Source: Alistipes sp.
Lineage (GTDB): Bacteria > Bacteroidota > Bacteroidia > Bacteroidales > Rikenellaceae
Assembly: GCA_017451685.1 (NCBI GenBank)
Contig: JAFTNV010000032.1
Span: 1-49,780, forward strand
Direction of reading: 5' to 3'
Length of the DNA stretch: 49,780 nt
Below the pieces are notes generated by a model, which saw only the letters and a list, made by a program, of their open reading frames with translations, ran no database searches and was not told the DNA's origin. Of this stretch, positions 24,929-32,571 are shown one piece after another. The translations under genes were made by a program, and so were the position numbers. Within the stretch, counting starts at the first letter, position 1. Every line of letters begins with the position of its first letter.

Positions 24929-25504
24929 GACAACAGGGACAGCAGGGACAACAGGGACAACAACGAGGTCGCTGCCAATATTGCCCGCGTGGTCGTTTAT
25001 CTCTCTGTGGTCTCTGTGGTCTCTGCTCTCCCTTGAAAAAAAGACAACAGGGACAACAGGGACAACAACGAGGTCTCTGCCTTAGATCCTTCGCTGCGCT
25101 CAGGATGACACGCCCGGAGCACTCCTCTTGGTCATTCTGAGCGGAGCGTTAGCGTAGTCGAAGAATCTGCCCGCGTAATCGAAGAATCTGCCCGCGAGGT
25201 CGTTTATCTCCCTGCTCTCTCTGTGGTCTCTGCTCTCCCTTGAAAAAAAGACAACAGGGACAACAGGGACAACAGGGATAACAGGGACAACAAAGACGAC
25301 AGGGACAACAACGAAGTCGCAGCCAATACTGCCCGCATGGTCGTTTATCTCTCTGTGGTCTCTGTGGTCTCTGCTCTCCCTTGGAACAAAGACAACAGGG
25401 ACAACAGGGACAACAGAGACAACAACGAGGTCGCTGCCTATACTGCCCGCATGGTCGTTTATCTCTCTGTGGTCTTTGTGGTCTCTGCTCTCTCTGCTCT
25501 CCCT
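24929..25504. repeat. Left intergenic repeat array
   Basis: About four units of roughly 110-200 bases. Each has a variable run of GACAACAGG 9-mers, a GAGGTCGCTGCC-like segment, and a GTGGTCTCTG/CTCTCCC segment ending in an A run. The second unit contains a REP-like palindrome pair (25084-25168). The array lies just downstream of the 1034-residue lipoprotein gene. The same units recur in reverse orientation at 28890-29398. Reading frames here are repeat-derived and not credible as genes. Confidence 0.85.
25084..25168. repeat. REP-like palindrome pair (BIME-like), left copy
   Basis: Two related palindromes face each other across a 20-odd-base linker. One has ATCCT/AGGAT ends around TCGCTGCGCTC; the other has ATTCT/AGAAT ends. 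This inverted pairing is the arrangement seen in bacterial interspersed mosaic elements. Confidence 0.7.
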
Positions 25505-25539
25505 AAAAAAATCGGAGCCTCCCGATTGGGAAGCTCCGA
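25505..25539 (-). terminator. Terminator of the 1034-residue lipoprotein gene
   Basis: The same 28-base hairpin as at 23038-23065, again with a T run on the minus strand. It ends 21 bases after the stop codon. Confidence 0.88.
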
Positions 25540-25560
25540 AAAGGTTAAGATAGGCTTATC

Positions 25561-28500
25561 TTACTTGTTGTACTGGAAAGTATACTCAGTATCATCAACA
25601 GTTATAGTACCTGTTAGTGAGCCATCCTCTGCTACAGTAAGAGAACCTGCAGTAATCTGAGCGTTAGACTCTACTGTTGTTCCGTTAATCTTAACAGTAC
25701 CCTCCTCGAAAGCAAAGTGTCCACCGATAAAGATTGAGTTGTAATATGCTTTCCATGTGTAAGTGTCTGCAACGATAGCTGCCGTTGTTGCATCTGACTG
25801 GTCAACTACGATAACTAACTGGTTATTACCTGAATCATCTGAAAGTAGATAATCGCCGTAGTATTGATGTGAGGCGCGATTCTCGCTCATAGTAGTAAAT
25901 ACAATCACGCCATCCTCAGCGCCACCATCCTCAGCGCCACCCTCTGCAGGAGCAGTGATGCCCTTAGCGCTAAGGTCGCCTACGAACTTACCCTTGTAGT
26001 TGTTTGAATTCTCAGTTACGTCGAACTTGATAGTGTAACCGGTAGCTGCATCGTATGCTACCTCAACAGTACCTGCTGTAAGAGCGCCCAAGGTGTAACC
26101 ATTGTAGCTCTTAGCGCCGAGAGTGTCACCTACGGTGTAAGTGCCAGGAGCGATATATGTTGTGCCTGCAGTGGGGAACGTAAGAATAACCCAATCCCAG
26201 TTATCATTACGTAGAGCCAACGAAATATCACTTTCTGCGCTAATAGTGCTTACGTAGCAGCTATCTACATTACCATTGTAATTGGTCATATCCAATGTCA
26301 TGTAAAGATACCATGTGGGAAGAGCGTTGGGGTCAGCAGCTGCTACACCCTCGAATGTTGCAACATACTTGTCACCATCCCATGTGAATGCGATATCAAA
26401 CTTCTGACCATTGTCAGTTGTTGTTACAACCATCTCAAATGCACCACAGTAGTAGCTATTGCATATTTGGTCATTAAAGGTTACACCGTCATAGCTTGAA
26501 ATGTTTGTATTCAATGTATACGTGCCATCTGCCAAAGCGTAACCCTCCTGATTCCAAACGGTTACAGCAAGTGTATTTGTGCCGTCAGAGAAATTGAGAG
26601 TAAGATTAGTGTTAGCCTTAGTAACATTTACCTCAGTGAAAGTAAGCTCCTCAGGCTTGGGCTCAGTGAACTCCTTCTCTACGTAGATATACTCACCGGC
26701 AGCGTTGACTACTACCATGCTGAGGACCTGGGGATACTCGCCATAGTTATAAGTATCAGCGTAAACAGTTGTACCAGTCTGTGAACTGTAGCAATCCTCG
26801 AATACCTGAGCAATACGCTCATCTACATCCACCGCTGTATCAGGATAGAACTCGTAGTATACGGTGTACTCCTCGGTGAATTCTACCTCAACCTCCAACG
26901 TATATTGGCCAGGTGTGGCTGTATATGTAGGCTCTACAGTGAAATCACCCTTAGTAATATCAGCAGTAGTGAATGTGCCGAAGAGGTATACATCCTCGTG
27001 GGTAGGCTGAAGTGTCCAGAGATCCATCTCTGACTGCATGTCGAAAGGATATACGTAGAGATAGTATGTGTTGCCAGGCTCTACAGCAGGTGCCCACATG
27101 CTCAATGAGTACTCAGCCAATTTAGACAACTTCAACTCAGTATCCGCAGGCATGCCATTAGGAAGAATAGCACCAGCATCCTGATTGATACCCTGGCCCA
27201 TAGGGCTCTTAAGCCATATATCGAGGAGTGAGTTAAGGTCTGTACACATATTGTATGAAATACACTCCTGGAGGTATGCGTCCGATACCCAACCAACCAA
27301 ATAGTTAGTGTAGCCGGCCAACGACATCTTAAGAGTAGCATCGTTCCAAGTAACAGAGTTCTCTACGATAGTAACATCAACGACAGTGCTCTTGTAAGTA
27401 GCAAAGATAGCAGACTCCAAAACAGGATATGTCATGCCCTCCATCATATCCATATCCTCCTCTGTGTAAAGGAAGATTACATACTCGCCACCAGAAACAA
27501 ACTCGTATGCGGGCCAGAACATCGCACTAACGTCGGCTACAGTAAGGTCGAATACAGCCTTCTCGCATTCACCCTCCACATACTCAATAGGATCTACCTT
27601 ATTGAAGAAACCCCATGATGTGCTGCTGAGCTCGCCATCGTAAATAGCAGACATAATATCGAGTGTGCCGGCCAAGTGCTGCTCGTAGCAAGCCTTAGTC
27701 ATAACACCAATCTGGATAGGAGCAAACTCAGTGAACTCCTCACCCATGTGGTCAGTAGAGGTTGTGGTTACAGAGTTCTCGATGTGTACGTTACCTTCGC
27801 GATCAACAGACAAAGTAAGCTCTGCAAGAGTTACATCGATAGAAGCAACCTTACATGCACCATTTGCAGTGTTGAAGTGAACAAGGATCTTACCCTCCTT
27901 AGCAGCATAGCCTGCGTTAACGAAATCCTGAGCAGGGCCCGTGATCTTCAAGACATAGTCGGTACCACCGGCAGCAGCGGGCGCAGGCATAGGCATATTG
28001 TCGATAAGGTCGTCACCCTCCTCGGGAGTCTCCTCCTCAGCGGGAGCAAGAGCAACCTCAGCCTTCCAACCGAGAGGCTGGTTCATAACGTTGATCTCGG
28101 CAACAGCATCGTTGATGGTGAAGCGAAGATCCTTAGTCTCGCCGGGAAGAACGTAGAGCTGACCACGTGTAGCGTTGAACTCGATAACCTCAGCCTTAAC
28201 AAGAGTTACCTCTGTGCCATCAGCCAAAGTAAGAGTAACGGTGTTGTCAGCGTTAACATCAGCATCAGCGATAACGAACTCGGGCTCTACACCAAGAGCA
28301 ACCCATGTCTCGCCATCGGCGCTAACCTCCAAGACACCATCAGTAACGCGGTACTGAAGACCCTCGGCCAAAACAGTCACCGTAGAACCGTCAGACAACT
28401 TCAATGTAGTGTTGCCATCAGCATCCGTAGTAACCTCGGTGATAACAAGCTTACCGTCCAAGAGATCCTCCAACGTAGGCATCTCCTCGGTGAAGCGCTG

Positions 28501-28665
28501 CTCGAGAGCGTCAACGCGCTCCGTAAGAGCTGCAAGGTCAGACTCAACCTTGTCGACCTTGTTCTTGATAGCTGTGTCGTCATAAGAACATGACGCAGCC
28601 AATGTCATAGATGCCACGATAGCGACAGCCACAACAGACTTGAGGGTAGAAAATAATTTCCTCAT
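25561..28665 (-). CDS. Large surface lipoprotein with PL29-type N-terminal region
   Basis: The 1034 residues begin with a lipoprotein signal (MTLAASC, Cys26) followed by SYDD, an acidic surface-export type signal. A short coiled coil (IKNKVDKVESDLAALTERVDALE, read as two parts, about 33-57) precedes DGS and DGT beta motifs. This is the pattern of the N-terminal domain annotated in PL29-like or DUF4988 proteins. FnIII-like segments lie in the middle, and the last 350 residues carry three GTY/GTV beta modules like those in the 527-residue lipoprotein. No lyase active site is recognised. The gene sits alone between two inverted repeat arrays and has its own terminator. Confidence 0.85.
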   Translation of the reverse strand: MRKLFSTLKSVVAVAIVASMTLAASCSYDDTAIKNKVDKVESDLAALTERVDALEQRFTEEMPTLEDLLDGKLVITEVTTDADGNTTLKLSDGSTVTVLAEGLQYRVTDGVLEVSADGETWVALGVEPEFVIADADVNADNTVTLTLADGTEVTLVKAEVIEFNATRGQLYVLPGETKDLRFTINDAVAEINVMNQPLGWKAEVALAPAEEETPEEGDDLIDNMPMPAPAAAGGTDYVLKITGPAQDFVNAGYAAKEGKILVHFNTANGACKVASIDVTLAELTLSVDREGNVHIENSVTTTSTDHMGEEFTEFAPIQIGVMTKACYEQHLAGTLDIMSAIYDGELSSTSWGFFNKVDPIEYVEGECEKAVFDLTVADVSAMFWPAYEFVSGGEYVIFLYTEEDMDMMEGMTYPVLESAIFATYKSTVVDVTIVENSVTWNDATLKMSLAGYTNYLVGWVSDAYLQECISYNMCTDLNSLLDIWLKSPMGQGINQDAGAILPNGMPADTELKLSKLAEYSLSMWAPAVEPGNTYYLYVYPFDMQSEMDLWTLQPTHEDVYLFGTFTTADITKGDFTVEPTYTATPGQYTLEVEVEFTEEYTVYYEFYPDTAVDVDERIAQVFEDCYSSQTGTTVYADTYNYGEYPQVLSMVVVNAAGEYIYVEKEFTEPKPEELTFTEVNVTKANTNLTLNFSDGTNTLAVTVWNQEGYALADGTYTLNTNISSYDGVTFNDQICNSYYCGAFEMVVTTTDNGQKFDIAFTWDGDKYVATFEGVAAADPNALPTWYLYMTLDMTNYNGNVDSCYVSTISAESDISLALRNDNWDWVILTFPTAGTTYIAPGTYTVGDTLGAKSYNGYTLGALTAGTVEVAYDAATGYTIKFDVTENSNNYKGKFVGDLSAKGITAPAEGGAEDGGAEDGVIVFTTMSENRASHQYYGDYLLSDDSGNNQLVIVVDQSDATTAAIVADTYTWKAYYNSIFIGGHFAFEEGTVKINGTTVESNAQITAGSLTVAEDGSLTGTITVDDTEYTFQYNK

Positions 28666-28889
28666 AGTGTTAATAATTAGTTTGTTAATAAAAATGTTTG
28701 AGTGTTAAAAAACTTTCTGTTCCGTATAGCACTGCGCGCATCACTCCTTGCCCACAGCCGCCAAAACTACATCCACCAAAACGATATGGCGGGAATTGGT
28801 AATGCAAATATATAATAAAATTTTCTAAAAGAGAAAACTTTTTTGTAATTTTTTTGTAACAAGTGCATATTTATGCGAGAAAAACAAGC
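28666..28889 (-). promoter_or_regulatory. Upstream region of the 1034-residue lipoprotein gene
   Basis: On the minus strand a TATATTTG -7 box lies at 28812-28805. The base four-mer 19 upstream is not TTTG, so the -33 element is weak. The leader would be about 130 bases long. The remainder is AT-rich and shows nothing else. Confidence 0.5.
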
Positions 28890-29398
28890 ATGTCATCCTG
28901 GGCGCAGCGAAGGATCTAAGGCCGCGACGTCGTTGTTGTCCCTGTTGTCCCTGCTGTCCTTGTTGTCCCTGTTGTCCCTGCCAGAGATTCTTCGACTGCG
29001 CTAACGCTCCGCTCAGAATGACCCGGAGGAGGGCTCCGAGTATGTCATCCTGAGCGCAGCGAAGGATCTAAAGCCGCGACGTCGTTGTTGTCTTTTTTCA
29101 AGAGAGAGCAGAGACCACAGAGACCACAGAGAGATAAACGACCACGCGAACAGCGCTGGCTGCGACGTCGTTGTTGTCCCTGTTGTCCCTGCCAGAGATT
29201 CTTCGACTACGCTAACGCTCCGCTCAGAATGACCCGGAGGAGGGCTCCGAGTATGTCATCCTGAGCGCAGCGAAGGATCTAAGGCCGCGACGTCGTTGTT
29301 GTCTTTTTTCAAGAGAGAGCAGAGACCACAGAGACCACAGAGAGATAAACGACCACGCGAACAGCGCTGGCCGCGACTCCGTTGTTGTCCCTGTTGCC
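28890..29398. repeat. Right intergenic repeat array
   Basis: This array is the reverse complement of the left one in its main segments (CAGAGACCACAGAGACCACAG and GTTGTTGTCCCTG). It contains a near-identical tandem duplication with a 211-base period (28981 and 29192). It also holds one single REP-like palindrome (28892-28917) and two REP pairs (28985-29069 and 29196-29280). It ends in a run of nine C at 29397-29405. Confidence 0.85.
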
Positions 29399-29410
29399 CC
29401 CCCCCGCAAA

Positions 29411-29442
29411 AAAAAACTACCCGACGCAGTAACGTCGGGTAG
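29411..29442 (-). terminator. Terminator of gcvH
   Basis: CTACCCGACG and CGTCGGGTAG pair perfectly around a 6-base loop, and the minus strand then runs into nine T. It starts 21 bases after the gcvH stop. Confidence 0.92.
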
Positions 29443-29463
29443 CATAGCGCAAAGAGTCCTCGA

Positions 29464-29844
29464 TTAGCCGATAAGAGCCTCGTATGCAGCAGCATCCAAA
29501 AGGCCATCAACCTCAGCGGGGTTAGACATCTTAATCTTTACCAACCAGCCCTCGCCATAGGGATCCTTGTTCACAAGCGACGAGTCAGCCTCGACAGCCT
29601 CGTTGAACTCGATAACCTCACCACTAACGGGAGTGAAGGCATCAGATACGGTCTTAACAGCCTCGATAGAGCCGAAAACCTCGTTTGCCTCGATGGTCTC
29701 ACCTACGGTGGGAACATCAACGAAAACGATGTCACCAAGCTGTGACTGAGCATAATCGGTAATGCCGATAACGGCAACATCACCCTCTACACGGCACCAC
29801 TCGTGGTCGTTAGAGTACTTCAAATTAGCAGGTACATTAGCCAT
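29464..29844 (-). CDS. gcvH: Glycine cleavage system H protein
   Basis: GcvH is the lipoylated shuttle of the glycine cleavage complex, carrying the aminomethyl group between the P, T and L proteins. The 126 residues begin [16 protein letters not shown]. The lipoyl site is Lys64 in [11 protein letters not shown], and the C-terminal [11 protein letters not shown] is conserved. A longer in-frame start 45 bases upstream would place the start codon inside the promoter and is rejected. The other gcv genes are not in this window, so the gene appears monocistronic. Confidence 0.96.
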   Translation of the reverse strand: MANVPANLKYSNDHEWCRVEGDVAVIGITDYAQSQLGDIVFVDVPTVGETIEANEVFGSIEAVKTVSDAFTPVSGEVIEFNEAVEADSSLVNKDPYGEGWLVKIKMSNPAEVDGLLDAAAYEALIG

Positions 29845-29886
29845 AATTCTGATAGTATTTAAGTTGTTATTGTTCTTTCGCAACGA

Positions 29887-29917
29887 CAAATATAATCAGT
29901 TTTTTGCTCAAAACAAA
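29887..29917 (-). promoter_or_regulatory. Minus-strand promoter of gcvH
   Basis: TTTG (29917-29914), 19 bases, then TATATTTG (29894-29887): an exact match. The start point would be about 35 bases before the ATG at 29844. Confidence 0.85.
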
Positions 29918-29953
29918 AAATCGACCAACTTTTTTAATAAGTATTCCTTAATT

Positions 29954-30038
29954 ACTCACTACTCACTACTCACTACTCATTGCTATTAGCTCACTACTCA
30001 CTACTCACTACTCATTGCTATTAGCTCACTACTCATTG
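29954..30038. repeat. Seven-base satellite in a 35-base higher-order repeat
   Basis: ACTCACT units are repeated and interrupted by CATTGCTATTAGCTC, giving a 35-base period (29978 and 30013). The last partial unit runs into birA and supplies its stop codon. Confidence 0.85.
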
Positions 30039-30761
30039 TTTATGCGCCAGCATAAACTCCACTTCCTTGAAGGCGTACGCCCTGATTGTCCCGTCGTCGT
30101 GCTCCAAGAGAAGCTCGCCCGAGGGTTGCACACCGCGTATCGTCGCCATAAACCGCTCGCCCGTGGGGTAGGCGTAGGCGTGGCGCTCATCGAGGTGGTA
30201 CATCGTGGCGCGATACTGTGCCTCGATAGTAGCCTTATCGCCCGCCTCGAGCCTCGCATATAGGCGCGCGAGGTTTTCCAAGAACCTGACTAACACCTCC
30301 TTGCGGTCGAATACAGTGCCACGCTCCACGGCCATGGATGTGGGGTTGGGGAGGTCGTCGGGGAAGGTCGTCTGGTTGACATTGAGGCCGATGCCCACGC
30401 GGGTGCGAGCGAGGGTGTCGCCCGCAAGCGAGTGCTCGATAAGCACGCCCGTAATCTTCCTGTCGCCGGCGTAGATGTCGTTAGTCCACTTTATGCGGCA
30501 TGCGATGTCGTACTCCCCGAGCGTAGCAACGAGGGCGAGGGCTACGACCTCGGAGAGCAGAAACTGCTCGACGATAGGAAGAAATGTGGGTGTGAGCACC
30601 ACCGAGAAGGTGAGGTTGTCGCCCTCGGTGCTATGCCACGCATGTCCGCGCTGTCCACGCCCCGAGGTCTGATGCTCGGCCCACACAACATCGAGGTGGC
30701 CGTAGCGGCTGTCGTGGGCATCGTCATTAGTCGAGGTAGTCGTGGCCTTATAGTATATCAT
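30033..30761 (-). CDS. birA: Biotin--[acetyl-CoA carboxylase] ligase
   Basis: The enzyme activates biotin with ATP and transfers it to the carrier lysine of biotin-dependent carboxylases. The 242 residues are the catalytic-only (group I) type, with no N-terminal helix-turn-helix, so it is not expected to be a repressor. The biotinoyl-AMP loop GRGQRGHAWHS starts near residue 34, and KWTNDIYAGDRKITGVLIE near residues 91-109 holds the active-site Lys102. It is divergent from the glutaminyl cyclase gene. Confidence 0.95.
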   Translation of the reverse strand: MIYYKATTTSTNDDAHDSRYGHLDVVWAEHQTSGRGQRGHAWHSTEGDNLTFSVVLTPTFLPIVEQFLLSEVVALALVATLGEYDIACRIKWTNDIYAGDRKITGVLIEHSLAGDTLARTRVGIGLNVNQTTFPDDLPNPTSMAVERGTVFDRKEVLVRFLENLARLYARLEAGDKATIEAQYRATMYHLDERHAYAYPTGERFMATIRGVQPSGELLLEHDDGTIRAYAFKEVEFMLAHKQ

Positions 30762-30789
30762 GGTGTTAAAATGGTGTTAATTTATCGTT

Positions 30790-30826
30790 CAAAGATAGCC
30801 ATTTTCCGCTAAAAAGGTTATCTTTG
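30790..30826. promoter_or_regulatory. Divergent promoter region for birA and the glutaminyl cyclase gene
   Basis: TATCTTTG is present on the minus strand (30797-30790) and again on the plus strand (30819-30826). Neither has a perfect TTTG at the usual distance, so both look weaker than the other promoters here. Confidence 0.55.
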
Positions 30827-30851
30827 TGCGGTAATTTATTATTATTAAGGT

Positions 30852-31664
30852 ATGAAGGGCTTGAAACGCATTAATATATTGGTACTTCTTGTGGCCGTGG
30901 CGCTCGTAGCATGCGGTGGCGCAAGGAGCAAAAATGCCACCACCGAGGCCGAGAAGGAACAAGCTCCACAGCGCGCACTCCTCTACGACTACCGCGTGGT
31001 GAAGGAGTATCCCCACTCAGCCAAGAGCTACACCCAGGGGCTGGAGTATGTCGATGGCGTGATGTGGGAGGGCACAGGCCAGGAGGGGCGCTCACACCTG
31101 CAACGCATAGACATCCTGACGGGCAAGGTCGACATCGTGGCATCGCTCCCCGACGATGAGTTTGGCGAGGGCATAACACACTTCCGCGACCGCATATATC
31201 AGCTCACGTGGCTCACGCGCCGCGCCCATGTATACGACCTGAGCGGCAAGGAGCTCAGCACCATAGCCTACCGCGGTGAGGGCTGGGGCATAACGACCGA
31301 CGGCAGCAACCTATACCTCTCGGATGGCACCTCCACGATACGCCGCGTAGACCCCGACACGTTTGACACGTTGGAGTCTATATGTGTGACCTTCGATGGC
31401 GCACCCCTTGACCTCATAAACGAGCTCGAGTGGATTGATGGTCACATCTGGGCGAACATATACCTCACGGATGCCATCGTCGAGATAGACCCCACGACGG
31501 GTGTAGTCATCGGCTATGTAGACCTCCCCGACCTGCGCCAGAGGCTCAAGGATAACCCCGAGGCGGAGGCCTGCAACGGCATAGCCTACAACCCCGCGAC
31601 GGGCAACCTCTACGTGACAGGCAAGCAGTGGAACAAGCTCTTCGAGATAGAGATAATAAAGTAA
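30852..31664 (+). CDS. Glutaminyl-peptide cyclotransferase, lipoprotein
   Basis: This family converts N-terminal glutamine of peptides to pyroglutamate. The 270 residues belong to the five-bladed propeller (plant-type) class, not the zinc type. Family marks are SYTQGLEY near residue 58, GEGWGITTDGSNLYLSDGT near 140-158, ELEWIDGHIWANIY, and the final ACNGIAYNPATGNLYVTGKQW. A lipoprotein signal (ALVACGG, Cys21) places it in the envelope. It lies 4 bases before a homocysteine methyltransferase-like gene. Confidence 0.9.
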   Translation: MKGLKRINILVLLVAVALVACGGARSKNATTEAEKEQAPQRALLYDYRVVKEYPHSAKSYTQGLEYVDGVMWEGTGQEGRSHLQRIDILTGKVDIVASLPDDEFGEGITHFRDRIYQLTWLTRRAHVYDLSGKELSTIAYRGEGWGITTDGSNLYLSDGTSTIRRVDPDTFDTLESICVTFDGAPLDLINELEWIDGHIWANIYLTDAIVEIDPTTGVVIGYVDLPDLRQRLKDNPEAEACNGIAYNPATGNLYVTGKQWNKLFEIEIIK

Positions 31665-31668
31665 CGAT

Positions 31669-32565
31669 ATGAGCAGTGTTAAGGAGCGAATAATGGCGCT
31701 GTTGGAGCGCCACATAATAGTTAAGGATGGCGCCATTGGCACCACGCTTGTGGGCGCGCGCCGCGATGTTGTGGCCGACACAATATCTATCACCGAGCCC
31801 GAGCGCGTGGAGGCGATGTACGAGGCCTCGATAAAGGCGGGGGCGGTGATTATAACCTCGAACACCTTCCTCTCCGACCCGTTGATGCTCGCCTCGTGTG
31901 GCGTGACAGCGACGACCGACGAGGTTGTGGCGGCTGCGATGGCTGCGGCACGTCGTGCGAGGGAGAGGTGCGCGAAGGAGGTATTCATCGCCGGCTCCAT
32001 AGGCCCCTCGACACGTAACATATCGCTCGCAATAGACCTCACCGAGGATGAGCTGCGCGCCTCATACCGCACGCTCATCGTGGCTCTCGACCGCGAGGGT
32101 GCGGACATATTCCTCATCGAGAGCATCACGGATGTGCGCAATGCCGAGATTGCCGCGGAGCTGTGCCGCGAGATAGCCCCCGCGAAGCCGATAATATTCT
32201 CGGCCGTATTGTCGAAGATTGGCGGACTGCTGCTCTCGGGACGCTCGGTGGAGAAGTATGTCGAGGATGTCGCTAAGTACGAGCCCTTAGCCATAGGCTT
32301 CAACTGCTCGCATGGCGTGAAAAACATCGTCGATAACATCGAGCTCCTCACGCGCTACACCTCGCTGCCCACCTACGCAGCACCCTCGGCAGGCATGCCC
32401 GACAATAAGGGTCGCTACGCAGAGACGGCAAAGAAACATACCGAGACGCTGCGCACGGCGGCCGAGCGTGGCCTCTTAAGCATCGTGGGCGGCTGCTGTG
32501 GCACGACCGTGGAGTATACACGTGGCGTGGCGCAGATGGCACGCCACTATAAACCCCGTAAATAG
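31669..32565 (+). CDS. Stand-alone homocysteine S-methyltransferase domain protein
   Basis: The 298 residues form a single homocysteine-binding barrel like the N-terminal module of cobalamin-dependent MetH, without folate, cobalamin or reactivation modules. Seen motifs are DGAIGTTL near residue 20, SNTFLSDP near 64, and the three zinc ligands Cys213 (GFNCSHG), Cys276 and Cys277 (GGCCGTT). It could methylate homocysteine from S-methylmethionine or a corrinoid protein, or be part of a split MetH; the substrate cannot be told from sequence. It sits 4 bases after the glutaminyl cyclase gene and 6 bases before an M20 amidohydrolase gene. Confidence 0.87.
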   Translation: MSSVKERIMALLERHIIVKDGAIGTTLVGARRDVVADTISITEPERVEAMYEASIKAGAVIITSNTFLSDPLMLASCGVTATTDEVVAAAMAAARRARERCAKEVFIAGSIGPSTRNISLAIDLTEDELRASYRTLIVALDREGADIFLIESITDVRNAEIAAELCREIAPAKPIIFSAVLSKIGGLLLSGRSVEKYVEDVAKYEPLAIGFNCSHGVKNIVDNIELLTRYTSLPTYAAPSAGMPDNKGRYAETAKKHTETLRTAAERGLLSIVGGCCGTTVEYTRGVAQMARHYKPRK

Positions 32566-32571
32566 TACGTT

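Noticed and set aside
24929..25504. CRISPR array
   Set aside because: Units are long, unequal and without unique spacers flanked by constant 25-40 base repeats; no cas genes are nearby.
25337..25660. A 107-codon plus-strand frame in the left array
   Set aside because: It is made of repeat sequence and runs into the antisense of the lipoprotein gene.
25561..28665. Functional PL29 chondroitin or heparin lyase
   Set aside because: Only the N-terminal region common to that annotation is recognised; no catalytic residues could be identified.
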